Assembly: GCA_903902745.1 (NCBI GenBank)
Contig: CAIUWA010000018.1
Location: 86,915 to 150,914 of the forward strand
Direction: 5' to 3'
DNA length: 64,000 nt
DNA from: an uncultured Opitutia bacterium
Lineage (GTDB): Bacteria; Verrucomicrobiota; Verrucomicrobiia; Opitutales; Opitutaceae
Shown here: positions 19,035 to 27,186 of the stretch, one piece after another
Layout: each line of letters starts with the position of its first letter
Numbering within the stretch: the first letter of the stretch is position 1
The notes under the pieces: generated by a model
The model's database searches: none
Told to the model about the DNA's origin: nothing
The model's input: only the letters and a program-made list of their open reading frames with translations
Position numbers and translations under genes: made by a program

Positions 19035-19431
19035 GAGCGGCGAGGAAAGGGAACAGCACAACTCAGACCGAGGAGCGACCGCAAGAGCGATTCGCAACCG
19101 CGCAACGGAGCGTTCCCAACCGGCTTGTCATCCGGCCGGCAGAAAACCTGGTTGAACGGGCTGACGCCTTCTCGATTTTTCCCGGACGCACATCCGCGTT
19201 ACCAGGCATTGAGCGGCGCAGGTTGGCCAACGGAGGTGTCCATGGACTCGGACAAAGGCGGTTCGGGCCGGGCCGGTTGCCCTTCGGGAGAGGGAAGGCT
19301 CCACGTTATATCCGCGTTACCTGGCTACCTGTATTCCCCTCCTCCATCTGCAAAAAATTGGCGTGCATTTTCGATTGTTCCACTCAATCCTGCCGGATGA
19401 TCCAGCCATGCACGAGTTCACCGAGTTCCCA
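19035..19431. other. Intergenic region between divergent guaA and a PEP-CTERM gene
   Basis: About 400 bases with no convincing gene; frames here overlap only as shadows. It should hold promoters for both flanking genes, but I cannot place convincing -35/-10 boxes. A 12-base direct repeat ATCCGCGTTACC occurs at 19192-19203 and 19310-19321; it is probably chance or a minor regulatory repeat. No hairpin with a T-tract is seen. Confidence 0.4.
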
Positions 19432-20106
19432 ATGAGCCGAAAGTTTCCACACATCGTGCTGGCAGTGACTCTGGCGCTGAGCCTCGCGGTTTCGTCGTTT
19501 GCACAAACCATCGTCACTTTTAGCAGCCTGAGCGCGTTCAACACGGCCATTGGCCCAGGTTCTGTGACCGTCGAGGATTTTACATCAGTAAACCATTTTC
19601 CGATTACCACCGGCGTATTGAACTCCCTGACCAACCTGCCGGGCATCGGGATCGCGCCCGGTACAATCCAGCCGGGGGTCACCTATTCGACCGCAATAGG
19701 TACGGGTAATTTCTTTAACATCGATCTGGGTGGGGGCTTCACCAATGGCTTTCTGGACTCAGTAACCGGAGGCGGAGCGCTGACCGTAACATTCAATGCC
19801 CCGGCCAGGGCCTTCGGCTTCGATACCAATACTTTCATGGGCACTTCATTTGCCATCACGATCAATTTCAACGCCGGCTTGCCCTACAACAACACGATTG
19901 GAATTTCGAGCTCCACCCCGGTATTTTACGGCTTTCAAAGCAACGCCAGCAACATTACCTCGGTCGTAATCCTTGGCAGCAATGTCACCGATACCTTCGC
20001 GATCGACAACTTTCGGTTCACGAGCGTCCCCGAGCCCGGCACCGTCTGGCTGCTCGGTGGTGGTCTCGCCGCGTTGGCCGTGTTGCGCCGTCGCCGGCAG
20101 GCCTGA
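19432..20106 (+). CDS. PEP-CTERM sorting-signal exported protein
   Basis: A 224-residue extracytoplasmic protein from the ATG at 19432. It has a signal peptide (MSRKFPHIVLAVTLALSLAV..., cleavage near SFAQ), a Ser/Thr/Asn/Gly-rich beta domain (GGFTNGFLDSVTGGGALTV, ARAFGFDTNTF), and at the C-terminus a full PEP-CTERM signal: SVPEPGTVWLLGGG, a hydrophobic span and RRRRQA. Such proteins are cleaved by an exosortase and often glycosylated or deposited in extracellular matrix. An upstream ATG (19363) adds 23 residues without a better signal peptide. Confidence 0.85.
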   Translation: MSRKFPHIVLAVTLALSLAVSSFAQTIVTFSSLSAFNTAIGPGSVTVEDFTSVNHFPITTGVLNSLTNLPGIGIAPGTIQPGVTYSTAIGTGNFFNIDLGGGFTNGFLDSVTGGGALTVTFNAPARAFGFDTNTFMGTSFAITINFNAGLPYNNTIGISSSTPVFYGFQSNASNITSVVILGSNVTDTFAIDNFRFTSVPEPGTVWLLGGGLAALAVLRRRRQA

Positions 20107-20232
20107 GGAGATCTCACCGGTGGCCGCGACCCAAAGGTCGCATATTTCCCCGCCCCTCCGACTTCCGTCGTCTGTCTTCCGTCTTCAGTCCTCCGGCATC
20201 CGTCCCCTGACACCCGTCTCCCGCCCAGCGCC
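20107..20232. other. Pyrimidine-rich degenerate repeat spacer
   Basis: A convergent spacer. Positions about 20150-20226 are a run of loosely repeated TCCGTC/CTTCCGTC units (CCGACTTCCGTCGTCTGTCTTCCG...). A similar run on the opposite strand is at 22546-22612. No hairpin terminator with a T-tract is visible. Confidence 0.4.
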
Positions 20233-21222
20233 CTACTTCCCGCTGCCCATCATCTGACGGGCCATGTTCATGGTATTCTTCATCTGGTCCATCCGGCTGG
20301 CCTGGGATTGCCGCAGCGCGGCGACCTGCTCCGGGGTAAGGAAGGCGGCGGCACGGTCGGCAATCTGGCTCTGCATCTGTTGCTGGTGCTGAAAAAAGGC
20401 ATCGAGGGCCGGGCCGTTCAGCGCGGCCTGCGGATCGTTCGTGGGATCGACAATGTCACGGGAGCTGGCGGCAAAATCCCGGCGCGTCTCGGTTATCACG
20501 GTGGCCAGCGCGCTGGATTGCTCCGGGCTCATCTGCTGGCCGGAGGCGGCGAGACTGGTATTCAAGGCCGTCACCTCGGCGCGCAACGGCTGCTGGACGA
20601 GATAGTCCTGGTACGTGGCGTAGGCGGCTGGGTCGCTAAAGAAGTCGCGGATCCTGGCGTCGACGGCCGCGTTGGCGTCCTTGATCTGCTGCCCGACGGC
20701 GGCTCGCTCCTCGGGAGTCTGGTTGCCGGACATCATTTTCAGCCCGATTTCCGTCGTGTTCATCTGCTTCTCGGCCAGCAGGCCGATGAAACGGGCGCGG
20801 TCTTCGGGGGAAAGTCCGAGCTGGGTCATCAAGTCGGCGAACTTGCGCTCCAGGGCCAGCTTCTGGGACCGGGCCATCATATCGCGCATGGCGGGGTTGT
20901 TCATCATGGACGCGGCAAGGGCGCCAAACGAAGGCTTGGCCGGCTCGGCCGGTGCGGGTGCCGGAGCGGGCGGCGGGACAGCGGAGAGCTGCTTCTCCAA
21001 CTCGGCGACGCGCGCGCGCAAGGCGTCATTCCGAGCCTGCAAAGCCTCGGCCGGAGCAACCTGAACCGCCTTCGCACGCAGCTGCGCGACCTCGGTCTCG
21101 GCGTTCACGAGACTGCGCCACTGCTGCGCGGCAAAATACGCGAGCCCGGCGCAGCCGAGAGCCAAAATCGCGATCACGATCGGTGCAGCCTTGGACGATC
21201 CAGCCTTGGGGGCGTTGTTCAT
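20233..21222 (-). CDS. Hypothetical membrane-anchored coiled-coil protein
   Basis: A 329-residue protein. One N-terminal transmembrane span (PIVIAILALGCAGLAYFAA, about 14-32) is followed by a coiled-coil stretch (QLRAKAVQVAPAEALQARND to LEKQL), a Pro/Ala linker (about 85-95) and a long helical, methionine- and glutamine-rich domain (MMNNPAMRDMMARSQKLALE, QHQQQMQSQIADRAAAF, MDQMKNTMNMARQMMG). It probably faces the periplasm. I do not recognise the family; the QIADRAAAFLTPEQVAALR segment resembles helical sensors/chaperones of the Spy/LTXXQ type, which is speculative. Confidence 0.7.
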   Translation of the reverse strand: MNNAPKAGSSKAAPIVIAILALGCAGLAYFAAQQWRSLVNAETEVAQLRAKAVQVAPAEALQARNDALRARVAELEKQLSAVPPPAPAPAPAEPAKPSFGALAASMMNNPAMRDMMARSQKLALERKFADLMTQLGLSPEDRARFIGLLAEKQMNTTEIGLKMMSGNQTPEERAAVGQQIKDANAAVDARIRDFFSDPAAYATYQDYLVQQPLRAEVTALNTSLAASGQQMSPEQSSALATVITETRRDFAASSRDIVDPTNDPQAALNGPALDAFFQHQQQMQSQIADRAAAFLTPEQVAALRQSQASRMDQMKNTMNMARQMMGSGK

Positions 21223-21327
21223 GAGGGGCAGAGGGGTGAATGCTGGGAAAACTAAGATCCCAGCCTAACCGCCCACCCACCATAGACCAAGAACCAACTC
21301 CATCTCTCTCCTAGAACGCCTGGAAGG

Positions 21328-21840
21328 TCACGGCACCAAGGTATGTCCCGCCCGATAGGCAGCGAGACCCGCGCGAATCGCATCACGATTTTCTTCGCTG
21401 CGGAATGGTACTGCCGGATTGAGGGCGGCTTCTGCCGCCTGCAACTGCGGGGTGGCGTGGGCCTGCGTGATCCATTTTGTAGCCAGTGGTGCGGCACGGC
21501 TGTCCGCGACTTGAAACCAATCCATCAATGCCAGCGCTGCCGCTTGGTCCCCGATCTGCGTCAAGGTTGTGAAGGCGAGCGTGTGGGTCCGGCTCCCCTG
21601 CGGGTTTTTGTTCAGTGCCTCAGCCAAGGGCGGCACGGCGTTTTTCGTGGCTACTTTCGTTAGCGCCCACACCGCCGCGTCCCGGCGCACGTCATCTTGA
21701 CCGTCCCTCGCCGCCGCTGCGGGTACCGGACAGCTTCGCCGAGTTGTTTGACCTGTCGTCCGCCGAGAGGAACACACTCCAGCAGGCGATTGATCAAGCG
21801 CGCCAGCAAATCGACCAGCTCACGACGGCCAACGCGAACG
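21328..21840 (-). pseudogene. Remnant of a HEAT-repeat-like gene with a frameshift
   Basis: The in-frame part 21328-21740 encodes HEAT/ARM-like helices: DAAVWALTKVATKNAVPPLAEAL and TLAFTTLTQIGDQAAALALMDWF. Just upstream, the same style (RELVDLLARLINRLLE, QVKQLGEAV) continues in another frame until about 21705, where the frame jumps. No start codon or signal peptide precedes it; instead the 3' end of a different secreted-protein gene abuts it. This is best read as a gene lacking its 5' end plus one frameshift. The limits of the frame jump are estimated by eye. Confidence 0.45.
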
Positions 21841-22243
21841 TGACATTGGCAGATGAACTACCCGACACCCCGGTCGCAGCGGAAATCGCATCTTCAAAGG
21901 TCTGGTTGTCCCGGATACCGGGCTGGATCGACCACCAGGTCTTGACGGTCTCACCGTTCTGCCAAAGCAGGTAGCGGTCCCATTCATCGCCCGGGTTGTA
22001 GCGATTCTTGAATTCGAAGCGGAAGGCATCCGGGCGGACGAAGGCGGTGGTGAAAGGCTTGATGTCCGTCCGCTGCCCACGGGACTCAAAAAACACGGTC
22101 CGGACCTCGCCTTCGTCCTCGTAGGACCGGGCCTCAGCGTAAGTCGCGAGCATCCCCGCGTAGATATCCGGGCCGGACAACAGCGTTTCCGCACCGCGGC
22201 AGAGCGCCGCGCAACCGAGGAGGAGTAGAAGGCCTTTCTTCAT
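21794..22243 (-). CDS. Hypothetical exported protein, probably 3'-truncated
   Basis: From the ATG at 22243 (MKKGLLLLLGCAALCRGAET) the 149-residue product has a signal peptide and a beta-rich mature part: ATYAEARSYEDEGEV, FVRPDAFRFEFKNR and QNGETVKTWWSIQPGI, recalling LolA-like outer-membrane carrier folds. After SGSSSANV the frame runs into unrelated sequence (ALAVVSWSICWRA) that in another frame reads as HEAT-like, so the 3' part seems lost by a deletion or rearrangement. Probably decayed, though the intact signal peptide means it could still be exported. Confidence 0.5.
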   Translation of the reverse strand: MKKGLLLLLGCAALCRGAETLLSGPDIYAGMLATYAEARSYEDEGEVRTVFFESRGQRTDIKPFTTAFVRPDAFRFEFKNRYNPGDEWDRYLLWQNGETVKTWWSIQPGIRDNQTFEDAISAATGVSGSSSANVTFALAVVSWSICWRA

Positions 22244-22317
22244 CAGGGGAGCGGAGGATGCCCGGAGCCAAGCGCGGCGCCCTCCGAAAGGCGAGCCCGC
22301 AGGAATCGGCCGACGGT

Positions 22318-22545
22318 TCAGAACTTCAGGCGGGTGTTCTGGTGCTGGCAGCGGGGACAGGGGCACAGCTCAGTCCCGGCGGGGGCGGTGTAGAGCTGGT
22401 CGCAGCGGATGCAGTGGAAGACGGTCTTGCGCCGCTCCAACTCGAAGCGCCGGTGTTCGCGGCGGTCGTAATAAAGCCACAGGCTGAGAAACACCGCTGC
22501 CACAAGCAGGCAGTAGATCACGGTGCCAGTGGTGAGGTCGAACAT
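22318..22545 (-). CDS. Small membrane protein with C-terminal zinc ribbon
   Basis: A 75-residue protein: residues 9-27 form a transmembrane segment (VIYCLLVAAVFLSLWLYYD), followed by a basic stretch (RREHRRFELERRK) and a ribbon FHCIRCDQLYT...ELCPCPRCQHQNTRLKF with CxxC...CxCPxC spacing. The positive-inside rule puts the zinc ribbon in the cytoplasm. No function is known to me; the compact domain layout argues for a real gene. Confidence 0.75.
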   Translation of the reverse strand: MFDLTTGTVIYCLLVAAVFLSLWLYYDRREHRRFELERRKTVFHCIRCDQLYTAPAGTELCPCPRCQHQNTRLKF

Positions 22546-22879
22546 GGGTGGAGGGTCGAGAGCGAGGGACGAGGCAGCAGGAGTCGGGAGGACGGTGGAC
22601 CGGAGTCAGAAAACTTCGCACTGAAGTCAAAAGGCACGTTGGAGGAATTGTCATTCCAAGCAAAGCGGGGAATCAGGCGCCCTGGAGAGAGGCGTGACGA
22701 GGTTCAAACTAGAGCATCCCGGCGAGGCGACTATCCATCGGAAGACCGGCCCTGTTATTTCGAGCGAAAGGACAAAACAGGAACCTGCTTTTGCCGCCCA
22801 TTTGTCGCTCTTCGGCCTCGGCACTTCCGAACTGCTGATTGTCCACATCTGCCGAGGTCGCCCACTGGGCAGGGCGACT
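22546..22879. other. Intergenic region (334 bases), no gene seen
   Basis: The left end (22546-22612) is a purine-rich run whose reverse complement resembles the TCCGTC-type run at 20150-20226. The middle shows nothing I can support. The right end contains GTCGCCC-8-GGGCGAC (22858-22879), a 7-base-pair stem directly after the stop of the PEP-CTERM gene at 22880 and a weak candidate terminator, as it has no T-tract. Confidence 0.4.
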
Positions 22880-23749
22880 TCAGCGAAGCCGTTTTTTGCG
22901 AGTGAACATACTGACGAGGACGACACCGAAACCAAGCAACGCGACCGTCGAGGGCTCGGGAACGGTCGAGAACTCCGCGCCCCAAATATTGCCGGAACGC
23001 AGCGGGGTGGTGAGAGTTCGGAGCAAAGTGCCGGTCGGTGAATACTGGAGCAAGGGTTGCGAGGCGCTGTTGGGTACGTACCAGAAGGTGTTGGTCGAGG
23101 GCTGATAGGCGAGCGAGCCGCGCTCACTCACATGGGGAAACTGCGAAAGGAGGGTGCCGCCAAGGCTGTACTGATAGATTTCATTCGGATCGGAAAGCCA
23201 GAGCGTGTTGGTCACCGTGTCGAAGGTGATGCCCATCACGTCAGTGGGCGTGGAACCCGGAGTGGACGAAGGAGTGGTGAAGAGCAGTGAGAGATTCGAC
23301 CAGTTGGCGCCGCCCGAATAAACATTCACAACGCCGCCGCCGGTCCAGCCCAAGGTAAAATTGGCCGTGGCGCTGGCTGCACCGTCGAGCAGTTCACCGT
23401 TGCTCGTGCCGCTGCCCGGCGAGGTGTTGCCCGTGGCGGCACCCGTCAGAGGATTGTATTCCGCGGCACCATTGTTGGAAATATTGTTGATCCAAATGGT
23501 ATTCCGAACGGCGACGGCGTAACCCCCGCTGCTGGAAGTCGCCGAAAAAACAAGATTGCCCGTGGTCGTATCGATGGCCTGCAGCGAACTGCTGTCGCCG
23601 TTGGTGAGGTACAGGAGGGACTGACCCTGGGCCTTGGCGAAAGGCGCAACACCGAACATGCACAGGAAAAACAGCCCCAGCATCAAGGCCTGCCCGCCAG
23701 CGATTTTCGGGCTGCCCGGCTCAAATGACTGTGAATCCCGCGAGGCCAT
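22880..23749 (-). CDS. PEP-CTERM exported beta-propeller-like protein
   Basis: A 289-residue protein. Residues about 20-41 are a signal peptide (ALMLGLFFLCMFGVAPFAKA). The mature domain has repeating strands of beta-propeller/NHL style: LLYLTNGDSSSLQAIDTTTG, FDTVTNTLWLSDPNEIYQYS and YQPSTNTFWYVPNSASQPL. The C-terminus is a clean PEP-CTERM signal: VPEPSTVALLGFGVVLVSM then FTRKKRLR. Likely surface or matrix protein processed by an exosortase encoded elsewhere. The true start may be the ATG just before LGLFFL rather than the outermost one. Confidence 0.82.
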   Translation of the reverse strand: MASRDSQSFEPGSPKIAGGQALMLGLFFLCMFGVAPFAKAQGQSLLYLTNGDSSSLQAIDTTTGNLVFSATSSSGGYAVAVRNTIWINNISNNGAAEYNPLTGAATGNTSPGSGTSNGELLDGAASATANFTLGWTGGGVVNVYSGGANWSNLSLLFTTPSSTPGSTPTDVMGITFDTVTNTLWLSDPNEIYQYSLGGTLLSQFPHVSERGSLAYQPSTNTFWYVPNSASQPLLQYSPTGTLLRTLTTPLRSGNIWGAEFSTVPEPSTVALLGFGVVLVSMFTRKKRLR

Positions 23750-23998
23750 GACGGTGGCTACATTTGTTTCTCGCCAATTATTTGCGAGTAGAATCCGAAG
23801 GTTTTGCCTAGGGGTCTCCCGGGATATGCGACGTCATACCCTGACGGTTTGCAACGACCCACGTCGTATCGAAAGCGCGATGCGCGGTCCGGAAGGTATG
23901 GAACGGCATCGAGTCTATTTCGGGGTGGCCGCGGATCTGAAGGAAGGAAGGCGCCCGCATCCTCGACTAGTGTCCGTTCCTTGCGCAGATTCCATCCC

Positions 23999-25180
23999 GT
24001 GTCTTTTCGTGGTCGCCCTTTCCTCTTCCGTCGGGCGGTTCTTTCACTCGCTGCAGTCCTGCTCTTACCGGTCGGCAGCCGGGCGGAGAATCGCATTCCG
24101 ATCGAGGGGAAGGTAAACGGCACTCCCGTCCATCTCGCATTTGATACGGGGTTTGGGATCGGACTCGTGCTCTTCCGCAGTGCGGTCGATGAGTTGGGGC
24201 TGAAAATCAGGCCATCGATCGCCGGGGCCAGTCTCAAGCCCGGTGAAGCGAGGCTGGGGCTCACCGAGCCGGTCCGATTTGAGATGGAGGGGAAATCCTT
24301 CGATGCCGTCCCATTCGCGGTGCTGGAGGAGACTCCGTCCTTCCTGCCCTCCGATATTCAAGGCGTGGCCGGCTGGCCGCTGTTCAAGGACTACATCGTG
24401 CTGCTGGAACTCGCCGACCAGAAGGCGACGGTCGGGCTCGAGACCGTACCGGCTGAAGCGGCAGACTGGCTTCGTCTCCGCCTGCGGGCCGATCACGACA
24501 GCCTGTGCGTGGAGTTGCCCGAGATCGCGGGCGCACCGGGCGGCCTCGCGTTGGTTGATACAGGCGATCCCGGCGGCGTTAGTCTTTCCGCCGAAAAATG
24601 GCAGGCATGGAAGGCCGCCCATCCGCGGCAGCCGGTCACGTTTTCCGCGAACTACATGCCGGGCTCCGGGCTCGTGGCGACGGAGGAATCCTGGGCTGAG
24701 AAATTATCGCTAGGCGGGCTCGTGCTGCACCACGTGGTCGTAAGGCAGTGCAATGTGACCCAAGCGAGCGCGGGCGGCCCGGGGTATGTGGCCTCGCTGG
24801 GCCTGGCGGCGCTGGGGCGACTCGACCTCGTGATTGATGGCAAGGCCGGGGTGGCTTACACGCACGCGCGCACTGAACCTCCAGCGGCCTTTCCGCACAA
24901 CCGGCTCGGCGCGGTGTTTGTGCCGCGGGATGACCGAAGCGATGACCTGGTCGCGCACGTTGCGGCCGGGAGTCCGGCGGCCCGTGCGGGTATTCGCGAC
25001 GATGACCTGTTGCTCGGCATCGATCAGCGCGACCTCACCCACTGGCGCACCCATCCCGAGCTGCTGCCGCTCCGGAAATACTGGGAGCAAGCCGCCGGCA
25101 CCAAGGTCGTCCTCACCGTGAGACGCGGCACGAAAACTATCAAGGCAACGGCCAAGCTGAAAAATATCCTGGGGCCATAG
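23999..25180 (+). CDS. Secreted double-DTG aspartyl protease-like protein with PDZ domain
   Basis: The start is put at GTG 23999, right before a signal peptide (FRRAVLSLAAVLLLPVGSRA), giving 393 residues; the frame is open further upstream but unlike protein. Two retropepsin-type motifs lie in one chain: AFDTGFGIGL (D49-T50-G51) and ALVDTGDPGG (D187-T188-G189), so a pseudo-dimeric pepsin-like active site is possible. A C-terminal PDZ domain (about 303-393) has AHVAAGSPAARAGIRDDDLL. It would act outside the cytoplasmic membrane. Active-site pairing is inferred, not shown. Confidence 0.75.
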   Translation: MSFRGRPFLFRRAVLSLAAVLLLPVGSRAENRIPIEGKVNGTPVHLAFDTGFGIGLVLFRSAVDELGLKIRPSIAGASLKPGEARLGLTEPVRFEMEGKSFDAVPFAVLEETPSFLPSDIQGVAGWPLFKDYIVLLELADQKATVGLETVPAEAADWLRLRLRADHDSLCVELPEIAGAPGGLALVDTGDPGGVSLSAEKWQAWKAAHPRQPVTFSANYMPGSGLVATEESWAEKLSLGGLVLHHVVVRQCNVTQASAGGPGYVASLGLAALGRLDLVIDGKAGVAYTHARTEPPAAFPHNRLGAVFVPRDDRSDDLVAHVAAGSPAARAGIRDDDLLLGIDQRDLTHWRTHPELLPLRKYWEQAAGTKVVLTVRRGTKTIKATAKLKNILGP

Positions 25181-25463
25181 CGGAAGACCCAAAGCGATCG
25201 CCGGAATCGGGCCGAGGCTGGTCATCGATTCCAGTCGCGGTTCGAGATATCAGACATGGAATTTGAGACAGGCCTTTCGCCAGAGTGACGAACCGGGCGT
25301 CCACAAGGGACACCACTACGCTCGCATGGCGCGAACAGCGGATGCGCCCTACCTTCTGCCTTCCCCGTACTATAACGTTTACCTTTCATAATCGGAATCC
25401 TTTCTATTGGGCCAGACCGACTCTTCCGGCGGTTTGAGAAACCGGGATCACGTCATACCCCCT
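25181..25463. other. Spacer with GGCGC hairpin and AT-rich putative promoter region
   Basis: About 280 bases before the cupin gene. The hairpin GGCGC(GAACAGCGGAT)GCGCC near 25338-25359 is followed by CTACC, like the element at 4625-4646. It is followed at 25372-25400 by an AT-rich stretch (TATAACGTTTACCTTTCATAATC) that is the best candidate for a promoter of the cupin gene; box assignment is uncertain. No ORF is supported. Confidence 0.35.
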
Positions 25464-26378
25464 ATGAAAACGTCACTCCAAAATCTGTTGCTCGTCTTTG
25501 TTGTCTCTTCTGCCGCCGGCTTGGCGGCGCAGCCGGTCGCCGCCGCCGCGCCTGCCCCCTCCACCCCGCCATCGACGAAGGCGGACGCCGTTCCCCCTGG
25601 GATCCAATACGCTCCGGCAAGCCAGAAGACACCGCTCGGCACGACGTTTGTCGATTGGGACTCCCTCGCAGTCCGGATCACGCCGTCGGGGCAATCCCGG
25701 TCGGTTTTCGACAATCCCACCCCGGTCCTCGAAAAATTCGAAATGCACATCACGACGCTGAATGGCGGCATGACGTCGCATGCGCCGCATCACCACGCCT
25801 GGGAGGAGATGCTCCTCGTCAAGGAGGGCGAAGTGGAGGTGTCGATCAACGGCAAGCTGCTCCGCGGCGGGCCCGGGGCCTTGATCTTCTACGCGTCGAA
25901 CGACGTCCATAACGTTAAGAACGCCTCGGCCGACAAGCCCGCCACTTATTACGTGATGAATTTCTACACGGACCTCGTCCACACCACCGCCGACAAGCCG
26001 GCCGCCGAGCAGGCCGTGCCAGGCAAGCTCCCTTCCGGCGTCATCGACTGCAACAGCCTGCCGCCGACGCCCACGCCGACCGGCTCGCGCGTCACCGTGG
26101 TCAATTCGCCGACCCTCACCTTCCCCATGCTCGGGAGCCACATCACGACCCTGAATGTGGGGCAAACCACGATGGCCGATATGATCGACTCGGGTGACGA
26201 ACTCTTCATCGTCAAATCGGGCACGCTCGAGGTGAAGGTCAACGGCGTCACGGCCCGGATGAAGGAGGGTTCGTTCTTCTATTGCGCGCCCAACGACAAG
26301 CGGACCCTGAAGAACATCGGCACGACGCCGGCCAGCTACCACGTCATCAAGATCTTGTCGGCGAAAAGCCCGAAATAA
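25464..26378 (+). CDS. Exported two-domain cupin protein
   Basis: A 304-residue protein from the ATG at 25464. The signal peptide MKTSLQNLLLVFVVSSAAGL is followed by an Ala/Pro linker (about 22-45). Two cupin barrels follow: the first has HAPHHHAWEEMLLVKEGEVE with the usual His-rich metal motif; the second has DELFIVKSGTLEVKVNGV and lacks a full HxH, so only the first is expected to bind metal. Likely periplasmic. Substrate unknown. The stop lies 38 bases before the minus-strand terminator of the ribosomal cluster. Confidence 0.8.
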   Translation: MKTSLQNLLLVFVVSSAAGLAAQPVAAAAPAPSTPPSTKADAVPPGIQYAPASQKTPLGTTFVDWDSLAVRITPSGQSRSVFDNPTPVLEKFEMHITTLNGGMTSHAPHHHAWEEMLLVKEGEVEVSINGKLLRGGPGALIFYASNDVHNVKNASADKPATYYVMNFYTDLVHTTADKPAAEQAVPGKLPSGVIDCNSLPPTPTPTGSRVTVVNSPTLTFPMLGSHITTLNVGQTTMADMIDSGDELFIVKSGTLEVKVNGVTARMKEGSFFYCAPNDKRTLKNIGTTPASYHVIKILSAKSPK

Positions 26379-26415
26379 GCGGGGCGGCGATCCTCGGCGG
26401 TCATGCCCTACCCCG

Positions 26416-26451
26416 GAAAAAAAACGTGCCGAAGTTTCCTTCGGCGCGTTG
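26416..26451 (-). terminator. Intrinsic terminator closing the rplQ end of the ribosomal supercluster
   Basis: On the minus strand ACGCGCCGAAG-GAAA-CTTCGGCACGT forms a long stem with a GAAA loop and one mismatch, followed immediately by eight T residues (A-run at 26417-26424 on the plus strand). It lies 23 bases after the rplQ stop. Strong canonical rho-independent terminator. Confidence 0.9.
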
Positions 26452-26473
26452 GGCTGGTTAAATAGAACGACCC

Positions 26474-26986
26474 TTAGCTCTTGGCCTCGGGAGCCGCCTC
26501 AGGCGTCGAGGCGACGTCGGGAGTGGCCGGAGCACCGGATTTCACGGCCTTGGCCTGCTTCGCCTTGCCGGACTTGCGGCCCTTCGACTTCTTGTAGCCG
26601 ACGTCGTCAGCCTTCACGAACTCGATGAGGGCGACCTCCGCGGCGTCGCTCAGGCGGGCGCCGAGCTTGTAGATGCGGGTGTAGCCGCCGTTGCGGTTGA
26701 CGAACTCCTTGTACTTCTCGTTAAAGAGCAGTGTGACGGCCGTTTCGTCGCGCACGTCGCTGAGCGCAAGGCGGCGGAGGTGGAGGGCGTCCTTTGGATC
26801 GGTCTTGGCCGCGGCCTGCTTGGCCTTGGTGATGACCTTCTCGATGAAGGGACGCAGGGCCTTCGCCTTGGTCAGCGTGGTCTGGATGCGACCGTGCGTG
26901 ATGAGCGAGGTCGCGAGATTGGAGAGCATCGCGCGGCGATGCTCGACGGTGACGCCCAGGGAGGCGTGATGTTTGCTGTGGCGCAT
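26474..26986 (-). CDS. rplQ: 50S ribosomal protein L17 with C-terminal extension
   Basis: Large-subunit protein at the tunnel exit. The first about 125 residues match L17: MRHSKHHASLGVTVEHRRAM, LRPFIEKVITKAK and the GGYTRIYKLGARLSDAAEVA core. The remaining approximately 45 residues are a Lys/Ala/Pro/Ser-rich tail (KSKGRKSGKAKQAKAVKSG...) absent from the 127-residue E. coli protein. It is the last gene of the alpha-operon part, 200 bases after rpoA, and precedes the terminator. Confidence 0.96.
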   Translation of the reverse strand: MRHSKHHASLGVTVEHRRAMLSNLATSLITHGRIQTTLTKAKALRPFIEKVITKAKQAAAKTDPKDALHLRRLALSDVRDETAVTLLFNEKYKEFVNRNGGYTRIYKLGARLSDAAEVALIEFVKADDVGYKKSKGRKSGKAKQAKAVKSGAPATPDVASTPEAAPEAKS

Positions 26987-27065
26987 TGGATTTTGGTTTT
27001 AAGGGCACCCGATCGGCAATCCGGTCGCAGCGTGGGGCGACAGCGGACGGCGCGAGTGCCAGTTG

Positions 27066-27180
27066 GTGGAAAAATCACAAATCCCAAAGTCCAAACGCCC
27101 AAGACGGCGAGCCGGCAGGCGGAATGGATTGGGATTTATCTGGAGTTTGGCTGGTGGAATTTGGCGTTTCCGGTGCAAGG
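27066..27180. repeat. Degenerate GATTTGGG-type palindromic spacer between rpoA and rplQ
   Basis: The left part AAATCACAAATCCCAAAGTC (from about 27071) and right part TTGGGATTTATCTGGAGTTT (from about 27129) are loosely complementary and each contains repeated AATCCCAAA/TTTGGGAT units. It ends with CGGTGCAAGGCACCGG (27170-27185), a stem against the rpoA stop. The style resembles the 5897-5991 element. Confidence 0.45.
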
Positions 27181-27186
27181 CACCGG

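Noticed and set aside
19192..19321. Direct repeat ATCCGCGTTACC as an attachment or insertion site
   Set aside because: Only 12 bases, no flanking mobile-element gene, no tRNA nearby; probably chance.
22258..22905. 215-codon plus-strand frame over the small zinc-ribbon gene
   Set aside because: It runs across an intergenic region and two minus-strand genes with no coherent protein features.
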